Both the position numbers and the translations under genes were made by a program. This document shows, in pieces, positions 1 to 5,412 of a stretch of DNA of 5,849 nt (its first letter is position 1; each line of letters starts with the position of its first letter). This DNA is from Gammaproteobacteria bacterium (GTDB lineage Bacteria > Pseudomonadota > Gammaproteobacteria > GCA-001735895), in the NCBI GenBank assembly GCA_029882955.1, contig JAOUJX010000272.1, positions 1 to 5,849 on the forward strand. The letters are read 5' to 3'. The notes under the pieces were generated by a model, which had not been told where the DNA came from, ran no database searches, and saw nothing but the letters and a program-made list of their open reading frames with translations.

Positions 1-282
1 CCCAACCGGCATCAACGGCTGACTAAAAGCCCCACCCCCAACCAACGCAAACTGCTGAGCCAATATAGCCCCATAAGAATTCTCCTGCCCATGCCGATAA
101 AGCGCCCCGTCAGCATACCCAGCAGTCAGCGAATCCCCGATCGCCACAAAATTAGAAAAATCCGCCGTACCACTGGAATAAGAACCAGCACCCCCGACAG
201 GATTATCAAATTCAGCATCACAACCGGTCAAAAGTGCCGCTGTTGTGAGCGCATAAAAAACATGTTTAATTGAGTATTTCAT
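1..282 (-). CDS. GDSL/SGNH-family lipoprotein, N-terminal 94 residues (runs off the left edge)
   Basis: Partial gene read leftwards; only the first 94 codons are in the window. The product starts MKYSIKHVFYALTTAALLTGC: a short basic start, a hydrophobic stretch and a lipobox L18-T19-G20-C21, so it should be an N-acylated envelope lipoprotein cleaved before Cys21. After a Gly/Ser-rich linker comes FVAIGDSLTAGYADGALY (residues 46-62). This is block I of SGNH hydrolases, with the nucleophile candidate Ser51 in the GDSL motif. Blocks II, III and V (Gly, Asn, Asp/His) lie outside the window, so catalytic completeness is unknown. The start ATG (282-280) is preceded by a good ribosome site, GAGGGG on the minus strand at 297-292. 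It lies 17 bases after the stop of the FadL-type gene, so the two are very probably co-transcribed. Family knowledge: such enzymes are esterases or lipases; the actual substrate is not visible. Pairing with a fatty-acid-type barrel suggests a lipid ester (inference). Confidence 0.85.
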   Translation of the reverse strand, partial: MKYSIKHVFYALTTAALLTGCDAEFDNPVGGAGSYSSGTADFSNFVAIGDSLTAGYADGALYRHGQENSYGAILAQQFALVGGGAFSQPLMPVG

Positions 283-299
283 AATTCTTTTCCCCTCTA

Positions 300-1547
300 T
301 TAATAACGATAGCTAAGGCCGAAACCGATCGACGTTGCACTCGAGTCGTAGGTGCCCCCAAAGGGGATCGGGGTTCCACCCTCCTCGTAATAATCGTAGG
401 AGTTGTCAACCTCGTCGAAGGTCAGTATCAGCAGGGATACGTCGAATTCCATGTTTTCGTTATATTGGTACGAAGCGCCTGCTGTATAACCGATTGAATC
501 GTTACGTGGCGCCTCTGGCGCAAAATAACCGTCTCTGACTGGAGACTCGTCGATATAGATACCTCCGCGCAGGGTCCATTGGTCGTTATACTGATGCTGT
601 ACACCAAAACGATAGATATTGGCGTCTTTGTAATCACGCGGGTTAATCGAGACGCCCGCGGCATTATGGAAGGTAACCGTTAGCTCATCGTAGGCGCTCC
701 AGAAGGTGCGGTTCAGATCGAAGGCCAGTGTGGTTTTATCGCTGTATTGGTAAGCCACACCTATCGTCAGTTCGGCGGGTAAGACCAGATCGGCGTCAAA
801 AGTCGTATCTGCATAGGCTGTCTGTAAGGCGCCGGGGATATTCGCGAAGTCGGCTGACTCGCCACGCGCTTCTAAATCGACTTTGGATCGATAACTGACA
901 CCGAGTGATAATTCTTCATTGAATTTGGCGAAAAGACCGAGGTTTACACCCCAGGCATCAACCCCCGATGCATCGATAGTGACGTTCGAGCGATTGCCAT
1001 TGGCGTCGATTAACGAGGTGCTTAAATTTCGATTGAAATTTACCAGTCCGGAGACATAAGCCAGGCCAAATCCAACACTGTAGGTGTCGTCAATTTGATA
1101 GGATATGGTCGGCTGGATAAATATTGTCTTAAGCTCAATATTGTTCACCAGGTGCGATCCCTCCCAATCGGTTTCCCACTCGACGGCATTTCCGTATGGT
1201 GTGTAAATACCCAGACCCCAGGACATTTCACTGGATAACCGACTAGCATAATAAGCGTTAATCGGGGTTCCCAGAGGATTGTCTGTCCTGGCACTGGAGT
1301 TGGTCAGTTCGTTCTGGTACAGGGTTTCGGCTTCTAACAAGGTAATGCCGCCAGTGAAATCTCTATCGTCCTCTAGCCTGGTTAAACTCCCGGGGTTGAA
1401 AAACACGACCTCGGAACTATCGGTCATCGCGACACCGGCATGCCCCATACCCAGTGCTTTTTGACCCTGTAATGCGACTCGATAGCCGCCTGCCATAGCT
1501 GAAGAAGCCAGGCAACTGCTGATAATGATAAGATATATTTTTTTCAT
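300..1547 (-). CDS. FadL/OmpP1/TodX-family outer-membrane transport protein
   Basis: 415-residue outer-membrane beta-barrel of the FadL type, which moves long-chain fatty acids or other hydrophobic compounds across the outer membrane. The chosen ATG at 1547 gives a clean signal peptide, MKKIYLIIISSCLASSAMA, with cleavage after Ala19. An in-frame ATG at 1652 would bury this signal behind 35 charged residues and run through the promoter region, so I reject it. A GAAGAG ribosome site sits just upstream (1557-1552). The mature N-terminus has the family's hatch region: GQKALGMGHAGVAMTDSSEV followed by FFNPGSL (Asn51-Pro52-Gly53), the equivalent of the NPA motif of E. coli FadL at almost the same mature position. 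The body is built of alternating polar/aromatic strands (for example GLGIYTPYG, then repeated 'gvaYqYsdk' hairpins). It ends in FGLSYRY, with a C-terminal aromatic residue typical of BamA substrates. It is the first gene of a unit with the downstream lipoprotein hydrolase. The substrate cannot be told from sequence. Confidence 0.92.
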   Translation of the reverse strand: MKKIYLIIISSCLASSAMAGGYRVALQGQKALGMGHAGVAMTDSSEVVFFNPGSLTRLEDDRDFTGGITLLEAETLYQNELTNSSARTDNPLGTPINAYYASRLSSEMSWGLGIYTPYGNAVEWETDWEGSHLVNNIELKTIFIQPTISYQIDDTYSVGFGLAYVSGLVNFNRNLSTSLIDANGNRSNVTIDASGVDAWGVNLGLFAKFNEELSLGVSYRSKVDLEARGESADFANIPGALQTAYADTTFDADLVLPAELTIGVAYQYSDKTTLAFDLNRTFWSAYDELTVTFHNAAGVSINPRDYKDANIYRFGVQHQYNDQWTLRGGIYIDESPVRDGYFAPEAPRNDSIGYTAGASYQYNENMEFDVSLLILTFDEVDNSYDYYEEGGTPIPFGGTYDSSATSIGFGLSYRY

Positions 1548-1583
1548 TTTGCTCTTCACTTTATTGCCGTAGAATTTGTTGGT

Positions 1584-1613
1584 ATTATCGGGCGCGGTTA
1601 AATTCGTTCTAAA
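1584..1613 (-). promoter_or_regulatory. possible sigma-70-type promoter for the FadL-type gene
   Basis: On the minus strand, GATAAT (1589-1584) is preceded by TTTAGA (1613-1608) with an 18-base spacer. The -10 matches the consensus at 5 of 6 positions and the -35 at 4 of 6. This would start transcription about 30 bases before the ATG at 1547. The match is moderate, and AT-rich intergenic DNA gives such hits by chance. Confidence 0.35.
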
Positions 1614-1674
1614 CCGATCGCCTAAAATTCTTTTTCTGCGCTGTTTGTTCACGACTCTATTGTAGATTTATTGT

Positions 1675-1680
1675 TATAAT
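1675..1680 (+). promoter_or_regulatory. TATAAT -10 element upstream of the SET-domain gene
   Basis: A perfect TATAAT lies 52 bases before the proposed TTG start at 1733, in the divergent intergenic region. No good -35 hexamer sits at 16-18 bases upstream, so either the promoter is weak or activator-dependent, or the match is chance. A 10-base palindrome, ACTAATTAGT (1682-1691), lies directly downstream, near the expected transcription start. Confidence 0.35.
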
Positions 1681-1732
1681 TACTAATTAGTTTCAAAATA
1701 ATACTCTTAACAACAAGAAATACAATCCTGAT

Positions 1733-2041
1733 TTGAAAGCCCTGGACGAAATCACCTACGTTAGTGATAGCAACATTCATGGTAGCGGCTTATTTGCACG
1801 CATAACCATCCTCAAAGACAGCGTCATAGGCAGATTAAAAGGCACCCCCTGCAAACGAAACGGCGCCCATGTCCTCTGGCTAAGCAACACCGAAGGCTTC
1901 AAGGTCAGTTGCAACCTTAAATACATCAACCACGCCGACACCCCAAACGCCTGCTACTACGATGACTTGACGGTAGTGGCTTTGAGAGACATAGAAGCCG
2001 GTGAAGAAATCACCCATAATTACGAAAATGCCGAGTGGTAA
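1733..2041 (+). CDS. small SET-domain protein (putative protein-lysine methyltransferase)
   Basis: 102-residue protein made almost entirely of a minimal SET fold, the SAM-dependent lysine methyltransferase domain best known from eukaryotic histone modifiers and also found in many bacteria as short stand-alone proteins. Visible motifs: SNIHGSGLFA (residues 13-22), the GxG-containing SAM-binding start of SET; YINHADTPNA (64-73), the NHxxxPN motif whose Asn66-His67 contact SAM; and GEEITHNYE (90-98), with the C-terminal Tyr97 in the catalytic position. There is no long SET-I insert and no Cys-rich post-SET region, and the protein stops four residues after the catalytic motif's NYE. No ATG exists in frame upstream after the stop at 1688-1690 or inside the first part, so TTG at 1733 is the best start; it lacks a clear Shine-Dalgarno. 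The gene stands alone between a divergent promoter region and its own terminator, so context gives no hint of the target protein. Confidence 0.85.
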   Translation: MKALDEITYVSDSNIHGSGLFARITILKDSVIGRLKGTPCKRNGAHVLWLSNTEGFKVSCNLKYINHADTPNACYYDDLTVVALRDIEAGEEITHNYENAEW

Positions 2042-2053
2042 TTCGGCATTTTT
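2025..2053 (+). terminator. intrinsic terminator of the SET-domain gene
   Basis: A ten-base stem AAAATGCCGA (2025-2034) pairs perfectly with TCGGCATTTT (2043-2052) around an 8-base loop. The right arm runs into five T residues (2049-2053). The left arm lies inside the last codons and the stop codon (2039-2041) falls in the loop, so terminator and coding end overlap. It separates the SET gene from the following methyltransferase-like gene. Confidence 0.8.
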
Positions 2054-2079
2054 CTGGTACAAATTCGCCTGGTATTCTA

Positions 2080-2085
2080 TATACT
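2080..2085 (+). promoter_or_regulatory. possible -10 element (TATACT) for the methyltransferase-like gene
   Basis: TATACT lies 32 bases before the ATG pair at 2118-2123 and just after the terminator of the SET gene, where a new promoter is needed. The upstream hexamer at 2056-2061 (GGTACA, 18-base spacing) matches the -35 consensus only in its last three bases. A chance match is possible. Confidence 0.35.
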
Positions 2086-2117
2086 ATGCCACCTGCCAAA
2101 TCAGACTATTAAACGCC

Positions 2118-2747
2118 ATGATGAATAGCCCAGAAGTCGCAAAACACAATATGATCGAACAACAAATTCGTCCCTGGGAAGTGCTCGATAGCCAGGTTCT
2201 TGATGTTCTCAACGCTATAGATCGTGCCGGTTTCGTCAAAGATCACTACAAGGGTCTGGCCTACGCCGATTGTCAGATTCCACTCGCTAATCAGACGGCC
2301 ATGTTCCCCCCGGTTATCGAGGGGCGATTATTGCAGGCATTATTGGTGAATAAAGATGATTCGATACTGGAGATTGGCTCCGGGTCGGGTTATATCTCGG
2401 CTTGTCTGGCTACGCTGGGTAATCGGGTATTAAGTCTTGATAGCGATGCAGACAATCTGAGTTTCGCCCAACATAACGCCTCGCAGGCCGGACTGAATAA
2501 TATCGAGTTTAAACTCGCTAACGGCCTCGATGTCGAATACGACGAGCGATACGACGTGATTGCGGTCACCGGCTCGGTCAACCAGGTGCCCGAGAACCTC
2601 AAGCAAGCGCTTCGTCCCGGCGGTCGTATGTTTGTCATCGAGGGTCAGTCGCCAGTCATGCAGGCATTGCTCATTACCCGCACTGACGACGCCGAATGGA
2701 CTCGACAGTCACTGTTCGAAACCGATCTACCTGCGTTGCAGGCTTAA
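2118..2747 (+). CDS. protein-L-isoaspartate O-methyltransferase-like protein (divergent paralogue)
   Basis: 209 residues, close to the 208 of E. coli Pcm. A Rossmann methyltransferase fold is evident: motif I ILEIGSGSGY (83-92) binds SAM, followed by RVLSLDSD (103-110) with the acidic ribose-binding position. Motif II-like YDVIAVTGSV (145-154) and RPGGRMFVI (166-174) follow. The N-terminus NMIEQQIRPWEVLDSQVLDV (11-30) is typical of the PCMT family. Real Pcm repairs isoaspartyl residues and has a substrate loop with GQGQTISQP, including an active Ser. Here the aligned stretch reads PLANQTAMFPP (55-65), so isoaspartyl repair is doubtful and the true substrate unknown. Two adjacent ATGs (2118 and 2121) are possible starts. 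An earlier in-frame start at 2001 would read through the SET gene end and its terminator and is rejected. No clear ribosome site is seen. First gene of the rightward run; the rhodanese gene follows after 17 bases. From memory, this paralogue often precedes tolC in gammaproteobacteria. Confidence 0.85.
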   Translation: MMNSPEVAKHNMIEQQIRPWEVLDSQVLDVLNAIDRAGFVKDHYKGLAYADCQIPLANQTAMFPPVIEGRLLQALLVNKDDSILEIGSGSGYISACLATLGNRVLSLDSDADNLSFAQHNASQAGLNNIEFKLANGLDVEYDERYDVIAVTGSVNQVPENLKQALRPGGRMFVIEGQSPVMQALLITRTDDAEWTRQSLFETDLPALQA

Positions 2748-2764
2748 ACCAGTTTAGCTTTCGT

Positions 2765-3088
2765 ATGACTGTTATGCGTAGGATGGAAGCCAGCGAGCTG
2801 TCGGATCATTTACAATCAGCAAGCCCTTTATTGCTGGATGTCCGCGAGCCCTGGGAATTCGAAATTTGCCATCTGCCGAATAGTGTGAATATTCCTATGA
2901 ACCAAATCCCCCAACAGCTGGATCTTGTGCGTGCTGCCGAAGAGTGCGTGGTGATCTGCCACCATGGGGTTCGCAGCATGCAGGTGATTAATTTTCTCAT
3001 TCAGCAATCCTGCAATAACCTGATTAATCTCGACGGCGGTGTCAATGCCTGGGCGCATCAGGTCGATCAGGATATGGCGTTGTACTAA
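2765..3088 (+). CDS. single-domain rhodanese (sulfurtransferase) protein
   Basis: 107-residue protein with one complete rhodanese domain. Motifs: PLLLDVREPWEFEICHLPNS (residues 21-40), the CH2A-type region with D25-V26-R27-E28; VNIPMNQIP (41-49); the active-site loop CHHGVRS (65-71), with the persulfide-forming Cys65 and Arg70 in the CX5 cradle; and the closing LDGGVNAWA motif. Family role: transfer of sulfane sulfur from a donor such as thiosulfate or a protein persulfide to an acceptor. The six-residue loop (CHHGVR) suits sulfur rather than the phosphate chemistry of Cdc25-like members. Start codons at 2765, 2774 and 2783 are all possible; none has a convincing ribosome site. The start at 2765 is chosen because it leaves 17 bases after the previous stop. 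The reading frame is open further upstream, but that part overlaps the methyltransferase-like gene. Cytoplasmic: no signal or membrane segment. Its link with the surrounding envelope genes is unclear. Confidence 0.88.
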   Translation: MTVMRRMEASELSDHLQSASPLLLDVREPWEFEICHLPNSVNIPMNQIPQQLDLVRAAEECVVICHHGVRSMQVINFLIQQSCNNLINLDGGVNAWAHQVDQDMALY

Positions 3089-3110
3089 ATAGTGCCTGTC
3101 CTAAATAGTG
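3085..3110 (+). repeat. 10-base direct repeat CTAAATAGTG, two copies 16 bases apart
   Basis: CTAAATAGTG occurs at 3085-3094 and again at 3101-3110, separated by CCTGTC. The first copy contains the stop codon of the rhodanese gene. The repeats lie directly upstream of the palindrome and -10 box before tolC. They may be paired regulator sites on about the same face of the helix (1.5 turns apart puts them on nearly opposite faces) or a simple small duplication; the sequence alone does not decide. Confidence 0.6.
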
Positions 3111-3127
3111 ATTGTATTAATACAGTC
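3110..3127 (+). promoter_or_regulatory. palindromic operator candidate upstream of tolC
   Basis: TGTATTAATACA (3113-3124) is a perfect 12-base palindrome. The symmetry extends to 18 bases (3110-3127) with one mismatched pair. It covers the place where the -35 element of the TATAAT box at 3138 should be, which is where a dimeric repressor or activator would act. Which regulator binds, if any, is not visible. Confidence 0.45.
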
Positions 3128-3137
3128 CCGAATTCTT

Positions 3138-3143
3138 TATAAT
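3138..3143 (+). promoter_or_regulatory. TATAAT -10 element of a probable tolC promoter
   Basis: A perfect TATAAT lies 30 bases before the GTG start of tolC, in an 85-base gap that otherwise breaks a tightly spaced gene run. The best-spaced -35 candidate is TATTAA (3115-3120, 17-base spacer), a poor match lying inside the palindrome. This suggests a promoter that is weak or regulator-dependent. Confidence 0.5.
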
Positions 3144-3160
3144 TTGCTTTATCATTTTAC

Positions 3161-3165
3161 CAGGT
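3161..3165 (+). promoter_or_regulatory. ribosome binding site that fixes the tolC GTG start
   Basis: CAGGT, with AGG at 3162-3164, lies 9 bases before GTG at 3174. It supports this GTG over the in-frame GTG at 3108, which would add 22 residues before the signal peptide and lies upstream of the promoter box. Confidence 0.55.
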
Positions 3166-3173
3166 CAATCATC

Positions 3174-4478
3174 GTGCATCAGCGCATTCTTTTACTCATA
3201 CTCTTATTCGTCAGTCACAATCTATTAGCCCAGGATTTACTCGACGTTTATGAACTGGCGCGCGAACAGGACGCCCAGCTCAAAATTGCCGAATCGAATT
3301 ATCTTGCTGCCGCAGAAGCACTGCCTATTGCCCAGTCTGCCCGCCGACCTCAGGTTAATTTCTCGGCAAATGGCACTATTCGTGAAGCCGATTCTTCTCT
3401 CAGCAGTCCTTCGAGCTCGACGACTAATAGCATCGGCTATAGCCTGAACCTGTCACAAAGCCTTTACAATGCCGAAACCCTGGCTCTGGTGAATGCCGCC
3501 GAAGCTCAAGTTGCAAAAGCCGAGGCAGACCTGGAAGCCAGCCAGCAGGGTCTGGTGCTGCGTGTTGCAGAGCGATACTTTGGCATTCTCGCTGCCCAGG
3601 ATAACGTCGCATTTGCCACCGCAGAAAAAACAGCCATTGGTAGACAACTAGAACAGGCGCAGAAACGTTTCGAAGTCGGTCTCATCGCCATTACCGACGT
3701 GCACGAGGCTCAGGCACGTTACGATAGCGCTGTCGCGCGCGAGTTATTAACCCAGAACCTGCTCGATAACGCTTTCCAGGCTTTGCAGGTGATTATCGCC
3801 GAACCTCCTGCTCTAAAACTAGCCCAGCTCGGGGATAAACTCCAGCTCGAGATACCCGAGCCCGCGCAAAGTTCGAAATGGGTAGAGATAGCAGCCCAAA
3901 ACAACCGTAGTCTGATCTCGGCTCTCGCTGCACTCAGGGCTGCCGAACATGCACGCGATCAGCAGGCCGGTAGTGACGATCCTAAGGTAGATTTCATTGC
4001 CCGATATTCTGACACTCGATTCGACGACGATAATTTGGGTGAATACGATAGCAATGATCTCAGTCTGTCTGTACAGCTCAATATCCCGCTGTTCACGGGT
4101 GGCCGCATCAATGCCGTCAAGCAGCGCGCCGAATCCGAATACCAGGCCGCTCGAAGCGCAGCCCTATTGCAACGCCGATTGACTTCCCAGCAAACCCGCG
4201 ATGCCTATCTCGGCGTTGTTTCGGGAATTAGCCAGGTTAAGGCATTGCGTCAGGCGCTGAGTTCCAGCACCACCGCCTTGAAAGCTACCGAGGCAGGGTT
4301 TGAGGTCGGAACACGGACTTCGGTCGATGTGCTGATATCATTACAGGGAACCTACGCCGCCCAGCGCGATTACGCCAGCGCACGTTACGACTATCTCATT
4401 AATATCCTCAAGCTCAAGCAAGCAGCCGGTTTACTGAATATCGACGACCTTGCCGAAATTAATCGGTGGTTGAATTAA
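3174..4478 (+). CDS. tolC: TolC-family outer-membrane channel protein
   Basis: 434-residue outer-membrane efflux and secretion channel, starting at GTG. In this family trimers form a barrel in the outer membrane and a long helical tunnel through the periplasm. The tunnel docks onto RND or ABC pumps (AcrAB-type) or type I secretion systems. A signal peptide (residues 1-19, ending in NLLA) precedes QDLLDVYELAREQDAQLKIA, the usual N-terminus of mature TolC. The two structural repeats are visible, and the first ends in RFEVGLIAITDVHEAQARYD (165-184), nearly identical to E. coli TolC. The second has SLSVQLNIPLFTGGRINAVK and EAGFEVGTRTSVDVL (373-387), then ARYDYLINILKLKQAAG. The close match to E. 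coli TolC rather than to OprM-like lipoprotein factors (no lipobox Cys) supports the name. Aligned with the E. coli gate, Thr174-Asp175, Arg381 and Asp385 are kept, but Tyr362 is Phe376 and Asp374 is Ile388. The E. coli C-terminal extension is missing. No pump gene is nearby; lpxL follows after 7 bases. Confidence 0.93.
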   Translation: MHQRILLLILLFVSHNLLAQDLLDVYELAREQDAQLKIAESNYLAAAEALPIAQSARRPQVNFSANGTIREADSSLSSPSSSTTNSIGYSLNLSQSLYNAETLALVNAAEAQVAKAEADLEASQQGLVLRVAERYFGILAAQDNVAFATAEKTAIGRQLEQAQKRFEVGLIAITDVHEAQARYDSAVARELLTQNLLDNAFQALQVIIAEPPALKLAQLGDKLQLEIPEPAQSSKWVEIAAQNNRSLISALAALRAAEHARDQQAGSDDPKVDFIARYSDTRFDDDNLGEYDSNDLSLSVQLNIPLFTGGRINAVKQRAESEYQAARSAALLQRRLTSQQTRDAYLGVVSGISQVKALRQALSSSTTALKATEAGFEVGTRTSVDVLISLQGTYAAQRDYASARYDYLINILKLKQAAGLLNIDDLAEINRWLN

Positions 4479-4485
4479 CAAACCG

Positions 4486-5412
4486 ATGGCATCGAGCAGT
4501 GACGAAAAATTTGTAGCCAGCGACTATTGGCACCCTCGATATTGGGCGACGTGGGTCATCATCGGCCTGCTACGCTGTATCGCATTGTTGCCATTCCAGG
4601 CACAGCTACAGCTTGGAAAATTAATGGGTAAAAGTCTTCCCTATACGTCGAAATATCGCCAACGAATTGTCGATATCAATTTACGCCGTTGCTTCCCGGA
4701 GCTGTCCGAGAGCGAACGCAATGCGATTAAAATCCGTAGCAACAAGAATATCGGGATCTCTCTTCTGGAAATGTCGATGTGCTGGTGGTGGTCCGAAAAG
4801 CGATTAAAACCCCTCGTGGAGATACGCGGAAAGGAGCATATCGACAAAGCATTCGAAAGCGGTCGAGGTGTAATTTTACTGACCGGACATTTCACCAGTC
4901 TCGAAATTGGTGCGCGTCTACTGGCTTTATTCATGCCGGTTCAGGTCATGTACCGAAAGCAAAAGAACCCACTTTTTGATCATTTTTTATACAGCAAAAG
5001 AAGCAGTTATTTTGTCGATGCTATTTCGAGGAAGAATACGCGACGGCTGATTAAAGGAATCAAAAACAAAATCCCAACCTGGTATGCACCCGATCAGAAT
5101 TTCCAGGATGAAAAAAACGTATTCGCTCCTTTCTTTGGTGTGGAAACAGCGACTATTACCGGTAGTTCTCGTTTGGCTCAGGCATCCGATGCTGTGATGT
5201 TGCCGTTTTATCCTGAACGAAAATCCGACGGTTCGGGTTATATTTTGTGGATTGAACCGCCGCTGACGGACTTTCCCAGCGATAACGATATTGCTGACGC
5301 TACCAAAATAAACGCATCCATCGAAAAATTTGTACGCCAGCACCCCGGCCATTACATGTGGATACACCAGCGTTTTAAAACCCGCCCGGCGGGGGAAGCC
5401 GGCTTCTACTGA
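4486..5412 (+). CDS. lpxL: lipid A biosynthesis acyltransferase, LpxL/HtrB type
   Basis: 308-residue inner-membrane enzyme that adds a secondary acyl chain, from acyl-ACP, to the Kdo2-lipid A precursor on the cytoplasmic face. Very close to E. coli LpxL by eye: HPRYWATWVIIGLLR (16-30, membrane anchor), CFPELSESER (69-78), LLEMSMCWWW (93-102), RGVILLTGHFTSLEIGAR (127-144), WYAPDQ (199-204) and the end MWIHQRFKTRP. The catalytic HX4E pair is His135 and Glu140. YRKQKNPLFD (156-165) holds the conserved Arg157 and Asn161-Pro162. The shared PDQ rather than PDHD motif and the chain length donor (laurate, myristate or other) cannot be resolved, so LpxP-like preference is possible; LpxM is less likely given the N-terminal match. 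The ATG at 4486 is 7 bases after the tolC stop; GGTGG at 4466-4470 is rather far away for a ribosome site, so translational coupling to tolC is likely. The stop TGA overlaps the ATG of waaA by one base. Confidence 0.93.
   Translation: MASSSDEKFVASDYWHPRYWATWVIIGLLRCIALLPFQAQLQLGKLMGKSLPYTSKYRQRIVDINLRRCFPELSESERNAIKIRSNKNIGISLLEMSMCWWWSEKRLKPLVEIRGKEHIDKAFESGRGVILLTGHFTSLEIGARLLALFMPVQVMYRKQKNPLFDHFLYSKRSSYFVDAISRKNTRRLIKGIKNKIPTWYAPDQNFQDEKNVFAPFFGVETATITGSSRLAQASDAVMLPFYPERKSDGSGYILWIEPPLTDFPSDNDIADATKINASIEKFVRQHPGHYMWIHQRFKTRPAGEAGFY

Noticed and set aside
91..273. 60-codon open frame on the plus strand near the left edge
   Set aside because: Arg/Pro-rich, with no ribosome site, and fully opposite the lipoprotein gene; a shadow frame.
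1548..1652. In-frame ATG at 1652 adding 35 residues to the FadL-type protein
   Set aside because: The extension is basic and polar, would bury a good signal peptide starting at 1547, and covers the promoter-like elements of the divergent region.
2001..2117. Longer start for the methyltransferase-like protein, overlapping the SET gene
   Set aside because: It would read through the SET gene end and a strong terminator; the family N-terminus begins near the ATG pair at 2118-2123.
2696..2764. Earlier in-frame start of the rhodanese gene inside the methyltransferase-like gene
   Set aside because: The extra residues do not resemble a rhodanese N-terminus and overlap coding sequence in another frame.
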